Source: Candidatus Aminicenantota bacterium (GTDB taxonomy: Bacteria > Acidobacteriota > Aminicenantia > UBA2199). From it: 10,490 nt of DNA. Shown here piece by piece: positions 6,971 to 10,490 of the stretch (position 1 is the first letter of the stretch; the number at the start of each line of letters is the position of its first letter). The translations under genes and the position numbers were made by a program. The DNA lies in contig JAGLQR010000032.1 of NCBI GenBank assembly GCA_023136725.1, forward strand, positions 1 through 10,490. Reading direction: 5' to 3'. A model generated the notes under the pieces. That model had not been told where the DNA came from and ran no database searches. It saw only the letters and a list, made by a program, of their open reading frames with translations.

Positions 6971-7396
6971 TTATAATTTTGTAATCCTTATCCTTCCAGC
7001 GAATGATAGAGTAATTTTATAAGAGTACATTTTATTTGATATTTTTATTGTGCACATGGGAGATGCGCTTCCTTTAGGATTGAATACAGGAGAGGCGTTG
7101 CAGGTGATATTGATCTTCCCTTTTATTTCCCAGGATTTATGGTTTATCCATTTATGGTTATTTATAATCTCCAGTCGGCCTGACCTGTTGACTATTCTGA
7201 ATCTTACTTTCCGGCTTTCCGCCAGAGAAAGATATCTTGCTTCACTTAAGTGGGTGGTTATCGAAGATACAGCGGTTGATATTTCTATTCTTGAGAGAAA
7301 TGAAGAAATAATCGGAAATGAGGAAGTTAAGATAAACATACCTATTGTTACAGCAGATAAAAGTTCCAGAACTGTAAGTCCTCTGCTATTTTTCAT
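6971..7396 (-). CDS. GspH/FimT-like minor pseudopilin
   Basis: This protein of about 141 residues begins with a class III (prepilin) signal: a short basic leader, then Gly6|Leu7 as the cleavage site and LTVLE, which places Glu at mature position +5, followed by the hydrophobic helix. Leu rather than Phe at +1 is slightly unusual. The C-terminal half has the FimT/GspH pattern: a CNASPVFNPKGSASP stretch, then alternating strands ending in GRIRIT. Prepilin peptidase would trim it, and it would join the tip of a type IV pilus or type II secretion pseudopilus. The ATG at 7394-7396 lies within the last codons of the PilX-like gene (11-bp overlap); an in-frame TTG two codons earlier (7400-7402) is an alternative start, and neither has a strong ribosome site. 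It is the fourth gene of the minus-strand operon. Confidence 0.85.
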   Translation of the reverse strand: MKNSRGLTVLELLSAVTIGMFILTSSFPIISSFLSRIEISTAVSSITTHLSEARYLSLAESRKVRFRIVNRSGRLEIINNHKWINHKSWEIKGKINITCNASPVFNPKGSASPMCTIKISNKMYSYKITLSFAGRIRITKL

Positions 7397-8726
7397 CTTC
7401 AAATATTTCTTCTATCAACTCTGTCCGGAAGTCTTTAATAACAGTCAAATTTTTAATATAAAAATTATCAATTGAAGGAGGTTTAAACTTCTTTAGTGGA
7501 GTTACTTTTATTTTACCTTTGTTTTTGAGATCCCGGCAATATAGGTTGCCTGATATTTGAATTTCAGGGGTATCATTAATAATACCGCCGTTTATATTAA
7601 TAGAACCATGAATTATTATGGGGCCGGCACAATCGAACCTCAGGACCGGGATTGAATATCTCAGTGAAAATGGTGATGCAGCTAATATAATTGTTATCGA
7701 AGGTCTTGAATTGTAATAGGCGGTTGTGATATTTCCGGTAATGGATGAACAAATATTCAGATCCCCTAAAATGATCAGTTCCGGATGTGAGTCTATGGCA
7801 AGGGCCGGATCACTCCCGGCCTCAAGTACATTTACATTTCCATTAATTATTATTTTTCCATTAAAAATTTTATATTCATTTCCGGACTTTTCACCTGTTT
7901 CATAATGAAATTGTTCCTTTGAATACTTGATTTTAAAATGATTATTATTCTGAACTATTTCAATTATCTGACATTCATCTTCAATTGAAAGCATTACTTT
8001 TTCAGTATTGCCCTGCACGAAAACCGGCCCTGCTTTTTCTGAAGAGCAGGGGAAATATATCCCGTCCCTTAATTCGGATTCATACTCTGTTTGTTCGAAT
8101 AATTGTTTTAAAGCGATTAAAGTTACATTTTCCCGGTCCAGGCCCAGGAGCTTTGCTAAATACAATTTTATATCAAAAACTGATTCATGTTCTGAAATAA
8201 AAATGTGATGTTTTTCAGTTGAAGAGAGGAGGTCTTTAATGAACTTCTCATTGGATATATTGTATCCTCCGGAATTAATAAGAACCGGAAAGAGGTTAAA
8301 AGGTAAATCTCCGGTAATTATGTTAAAAATACTTTCACTCTTCCATATATGTCGTTCATTTGACGAAATCGATTTAATTCCAAAGTTAACCTTAATAAGT
8401 TTGAAGAGTGAAAAATCCCGGGTATTAAAAGAGAATGATTTTTTTACTTTCACAGAATTTACTTCGGAATCCGGATAGAGAATGTTGTTAAAGTGATCTT
8501 TGCAATCATCAATTGATGAATTAAATTTGATGTTCTTGATCTTGTCTGTGTCCTTGTGGAGATGAAAAATCAGAAGATTGTGAAGTATTTCTGATCTTGC
8601 ATGGTGAATATTCCTTGCTTTTACTACTCTGTTATGTACCAGTGTAAAATTCAGCAGTGATAATCCCAGAAATAGAACAAGGAACATGAATATTACAGCA
8701 AGAATTACCGAACCATTCTTTTCCAT
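7386..8726 (-). CDS. PilX/GspK-like pilus-assembly protein with C-terminal repeat (bactofilin-like) domain
   Basis: This 446-residue protein has a prepilin-like N-terminus: Gly5|Ser6 followed by an unbroken hydrophobic segment (about 7-30), with Ala rather than Glu at +5, as in GspK/PilX-type proteins. The helix continues through 31-58. The middle (about 130-280) is not recognisable. The C-terminal part (290-400) carries four copies of a hydrophobic-strand/Gly/hydrophobic-strand unit: IIINGNVNV (292-300), LIILGDLNI (317-325), IIIHGSINI (370-378) and IQISGNLYC (389-397). That resembles the stacked strands of polymer-forming beta-helix (bactofilin-type) domains. The ATG shares one base with the preceding stop (TAATG), so it is translationally coupled. 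Its likely place is the tip complex of a type IV pilus or type II pseudopilus. The repeat domain is larger than expected for a minor pilin and may interact with other envelope structures. Confidence 0.78.
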   Translation of the reverse strand: MEKNGSVILAVIFMFLVLFLGLSLLNFTLVHNRVVKARNIHHARSEILHNLLIFHLHKDTDKIKNIKFNSSIDDCKDHFNNILYPDSEVNSVKVKKSFSFNTRDFSLFKLIKVNFGIKSISSNERHIWKSESIFNIITGDLPFNLFPVLINSGGYNISNEKFIKDLLSSTEKHHIFISEHESVFDIKLYLAKLLGLDRENVTLIALKQLFEQTEYESELRDGIYFPCSSEKAGPVFVQGNTEKVMLSIEDECQIIEIVQNNNHFKIKYSKEQFHYETGEKSGNEYKIFNGKIIINGNVNVLEAGSDPALAIDSHPELIILGDLNICSSITGNITTAYYNSRPSITIILAASPFSLRYSIPVLRFDCAGPIIIHGSININGGIINDTPEIQISGNLYCRDLKNKGKIKVTPLKKFKPPSIDNFYIKNLTVIKDFRTELIEEIFEDEK

Positions 8727-9418
8727 TATCCGGCCTTGTTTGATAAAAAGATATATCCTCTTACCTGTTCCTTCTTGTTTATTTCAAGCCTGTAAAGGAC
8801 CGAGTTGGAATCTTCAAAGAATGAAAGGTAGAAATCTGTAACTCCTTCGATTACAGGCTGAAAATATCCTTTATCAATTTTTCTTTTTATGACCTTCTCT
8901 TTTTTGTATAATTTCATCTCGATCTCTTTCAGCGGGACAACCACAGAGTGCTTCAAGTGCTCATTCTTAAGGCCTGATTCAAGTTGTAATAAGCATCCGT
9001 CTACTTTTCGAATCCGTGAAAACTCAAATCGCCTGCTGACAATATCATATATAAGTATCCTTCTCCCTTTCTTTACAAAATCTTTCCCGGTTATTTCTAT
9101 TGTTTTGTCACCTTTATAACTATTTCTCTCCAATTCTTCCGTCGCAAGTCCATAGATAACTTTAAATCCGGATTTAGTGTGTGTAAACAAATCAAGGTTA
9201 AAAATGGAAGCAGCTTCCTGGAGCCTCATTCCACATTTTGTGAGGTCATTTTTTATTGTATCCACAGTGAAAAACAGTGATTCCAGCAATTGCTGGCGGG
9301 TTGTTACTTTTCTGCTTACGGTGATCCCTTCTGTTATATTTGAAATTACCATACCGAAAATTGTAAAACTGATCGCTAAAACAACAAGAAGCTCCAAAAT
9401 TGAAAATCCGTTATTCAT
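8726..9418 (-). CDS. PilW/GspJ-like minor pseudopilin
   Basis: This 230-residue protein starts with a class III signal: a four-residue leader, Gly4|Phe5, then FSILELLVVLAIS with Glu at +5 and a long hydrophobic helix. Size and gene order fit PilW/GspJ, the larger minor pseudopilin. The region around 48-70 (FTVDTIKNDLTKCGMRLQ) is the amphipathic segment typical of PilW/GspJ proteins, where D-x-x-x-CG or RxAG-like motifs occur after the first helix. The C-terminal domain ends in a strand pair (LYRLEINKKEQVRGYIFLS). GGGAGG lies six bases before the ATG, and the start overlaps the PilV-like stop by 8 bp (ATGAATAA), which indicates coupling. After prepilin-peptidase processing it should join the initiating minor-pilin complex in the inner membrane. 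Confidence 0.83.
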   Translation of the reverse strand: MNNGFSILELLVVLAISFTIFGMVISNITEGITVSRKVTTRQQLLESLFFTVDTIKNDLTKCGMRLQEAASIFNLDLFTHTKSGFKVIYGLATEELERNSYKGDKTIEITGKDFVKKGRRILIYDIVSRRFEFSRIRKVDGCLLQLESGLKNEHLKHSVVVPLKEIEMKLYKKEKVIKRKIDKGYFQPVIEGVTDFYLSFFEDSNSVLYRLEINKKEQVRGYIFLSNKAG

Positions 9419-9782
9419 TTCCTACCTCCCTTAGTATTCCTGACTTATAGAAAATCAAAACCAAATTGAAGTTATTTCTGCTTCCCTTCAATACTATTTT
9501 TTTTAAATTATGGGTTATATTAATGATGCTTGTTCTGATCATTATGTTCCCGGTTCGTTCAGTCCTGGTCCCTTCTGAACAAAGCGGTGATTTGAATTTT
9601 TGCCCCAAAAGTAAATTTTTTTTGTTTTCAAGAACCAGGCCGACCCGGAATCGCAGATCTGAATTTTTGACTCCATGAAGTGAAACGATCATACATTTCA
9701 TCAATAAAAGAGTTGATAAACTTATCAGAGTAATTGATATGAGTATTTCGATCAGAGTAAAGCCGGATTTTTGAGTTTCCAT
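9411..9782 (-). CDS. PilV/GspI-like minor pseudopilin
   Basis: This is a 123-residue protein with a textbook class III signal: METQKSG|FTLIEILISITLI, with cleavage after Gly7 and Glu12 at the +5 position. Length and place before the PilW/GspJ-like gene fit PilV/GspI. The remaining part is short and mostly strand-forming (residues 70-115), with no cysteine pair typical of some pilins. It is the first gene of the minus-strand pseudopilin operon. No clear Shine-Dalgarno sequence precedes the ATG, and no other in-frame start is plausible because the class III signal begins there. The promoter must lie in the AT-rich region to its right, but I cannot identify it with confidence. Confidence 0.83.
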   Translation of the reverse strand: METQKSGFTLIEILISITLISLSTLLLMKCMIVSLHGVKNSDLRFRVGLVLENKKNLLLGQKFKSPLCSEGTRTERTGNIMIRTSIINITHNLKKIVLKGSRNNFNLVLIFYKSGILREVGNE

Positions 9783-10092
9783 TTTATAGAATGAGTAACA
9801 ATATCTTTTCCAATCTTAAGCTTCTTTCGGATTCAGGAGAGGGAGATAAAAATAATTCTTTTATATAGGGGATATTCATACTAAAATTTTATTTTTTTTT
9901 TAAATGGCAAAGGAGAATAGTGAAAAACGTATAAACTATTGAAAACAAAAAGGAAAATTTATGTAAACATATATTTACACTTTCAGTTTACCCGATTATC
10001 AACAATTTCATGCTTAACACCTATATAACCAGAAAATTTCTTTATTGCAGGGTTTGGAAAGATAATTGTATATATGTTCCCCGGAGGTAAAA
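9783..10092. other. AT-rich divergent intergenic region between the pseudopilin operon and the comEA-like gene
   Basis: This 310-bp gap holds no convincing gene. It contains a run of ten T (9892-9901), an 18-bp inverted repeat (9962-9979, listed separately) and several TATA-like stretches. For the plus-strand gene, TTGCAG (10045-10050) and TATATG (10069-10074) are 18 bases apart, but the predicted start would fall almost on the ribosome site. On the minus strand TTGCCA (9910-9905) has no well-spaced -10. Both divergent promoters should lie here, but I cannot place them firmly. Confidence 0.4.
9962..9979. promoter_or_regulatory. Perfect palindrome TGTAAA-N6-TTTACA, possible operator
   Basis: TGTAAACATATATTTACA has two 6-base arms that are exact reverse complements, separated by six bases. 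A half-site spacing of about one helical turn suits a dimeric helix-turn-helix regulator. It lies between the divergent pseudopilin and comEA-like genes, where a shared operator would be expected. In AT-rich DNA such palindromes also arise by chance, so function is inferred only. Confidence 0.35.
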
Positions 10093-10389
10093 ATGAGATA
10101 TTTAAAAATTTTCTTAATCTTTTTTCTTGTACTGGCAATTTTTTCAATGTCAGGAGTGCAATTGCAGGGAGCCGAAAAGAAGACAGTTAAAAAATCGGGT
10201 CAGATAAATATCAATACTGCGGGTATTGATCAATTATCTAAATTACCTGGAATAGGGAAAAAGAAGGCCGAAAGGATAATCTCCTTTCGGAAGAAGCATG
10301 GCCGTTTCAGGCGGACCAGAGAGATCATGAAAGTTAAGGGGATCGGAGAGAAAACCTTTAAGAAATTTGCAAATCGTATCAGGGTCTGA
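10093..10389 (+). CDS. ComEA-like secreted helix-hairpin-helix DNA-binding protein
   Basis: This 98-residue protein begins at ATG 10093, which has GGAGG (10083-10087) five bases upstream; an upstream in-frame ATG at 10066 has no such site and would spoil the signal peptide. Residues 1-27 form a Sec signal peptide or membrane anchor (basic MRYLK, hydrophobic core 6-20, likely cleavage near QGA). After a Lys-rich linker comes the ComEA-type tandem helix-hairpin-helix: ININTAGIDQLSKLPGIGKK (38-57), the helix AERIISFRKKHGRF (59-72), then MKVKGIGEKTFKKF (79-92), with hairpins GIG at 53-55 and 83-85. Such proteins bind double-stranded DNA without sequence preference and, in competent bacteria, pull incoming DNA through the periplasm. 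Its place beside minor pseudopilins fits DNA uptake, although ComEA-like domains also occur outside competence systems. It is probably in an operon with the next gene, 9 bp downstream. Confidence 0.85.
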   Translation: MRYLKIFLIFFLVLAIFSMSGVQLQGAEKKTVKKSGQININTAGIDQLSKLPGIGKKKAERIISFRKKHGRFRRTREIMKVKGIGEKTFKKFANRIRV

Positions 10390-10398
10390 GGAGGAGAC

Positions 10399-10490
10399 AT
10401 GGATGAAAAGATCAAAGAGTTGAATCTTTTACTTTTATATCTTGCGGGATGGGAAGAAGATTCTACAAAGGAACCGGGGAAGAAAGTGTA
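10399..10490 (+). CDS. Small cytoplasmic protein, 5' part only (possibly DUF6429 family)
   Basis: Only 30 codons lie in the window before it runs off the right edge. The ATG has a strong ribosome site (GGAGGAG at 10390-10396, two bases upstream at its nearest) and starts 9 bp after the comEA-like stop, so the two are probably co-transcribed. The visible sequence MDEKIKELNLLLLYLAGWEE has no signal peptide. The LLLYLxxWEE pattern reminds me, from memory only, of the start of small DUF6429-type proteins, in which an RSWKGYDFD-like segment should follow beyond the window edge. Nothing about function can be said. Confidence 0.6.
   Translation, partial: MDEKIKELNLLLLYLAGWEEDSTKEPGKKV

Noticed and set aside
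7050..7475. 141-codon open frame on the plus strand
   Set aside because: It is antisense to the FimT-like and PilX-like genes, which have clear family motifs, and it has no ribosome site or recognisable domain.
8028..8051. Hairpin with 7-bp stem (CCCTGCT / AGCAGGG) and 10-base loop
   Set aside because: It lies inside the PilX-like coding region, has no T-run on the transcribed strand, and is explained by coding sequence.
9883..9901. A4T4 followed by A and ten T, looking like a terminator tail
   Set aside because: No GC-rich stem precedes it on either strand and no plus-strand gene ends upstream; more likely an AT-rich promoter-upstream tract.

Overview
The window is AT-rich and reads like the chromosome of a Gram-negative-type bacterium. 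The evidence is one Tat-type and several Sec-type export signals, a type IV pilus / type II secretion style pseudopilin operon, a ComEA-like DNA-binding protein and a secreted S9-type peptidase. Lineage cannot be assigned from sequence alone; an uncultured or deep-branching phylum is possible but unproven. There are no rRNA, tRNA, IS element, CRISPR or phage signals.

Layout. (1) 1-1096, minus: a secreted prolyl-oligopeptidase-family (S9) hydrolase, cut by the left edge. (2) 1224-6337, plus: a tight four-gene operon divergent from the peptidase. It holds two paralogous alkaline-phosphatase-superfamily (type I phosphodiesterase/nucleotide pyrophosphatase-like) proteins, one with a Sec signal and membrane anchor and the other with a twin-arginine signal. 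These are followed by a 62-residue ribbon-helix-helix-like protein ending in LGYIS and a three-TM membrane protein with a large extracytoplasmic domain. Joints are -4, +9 and 0 bp, so the four are almost certainly co-expressed. (3) 9782 down to 6334, minus: an operon of four class III signal-peptide proteins (PilV/GspI-like, PilW/GspJ-like, PilX/GspK-like with a repeat domain, FimT/GspH-like) joined by short overlaps. It ends with a 195-aa protein containing an internal duplication and preceded by its own good sigma70-type promoter. The phosphodiesterase operon and this one converge with stop codons overlapping by 4 bp. (4) 10093-10490, plus: a small secreted ComEA-like helix-hairpin-helix protein, divergent from the pseudopilins, then the start of a small cytoplasmic protein cut by the right edge.

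How it may work. The pseudopilins plus the ComEA-like protein suggest a type IV pilus machine, possibly for DNA uptake. The phosphodiesterase operon looks like a conserved but poorly understood envelope module: two extracytoplasmic phospho-ester hydrolases using different export routes, plus a small protein and a membrane protein whose topology (TM, cytoplasmic helical stretch, TM, exported domain, TM) recalls the Oxa1/YidC/EMC3 group. That operon is the best candidate for an undescribed system in this window.
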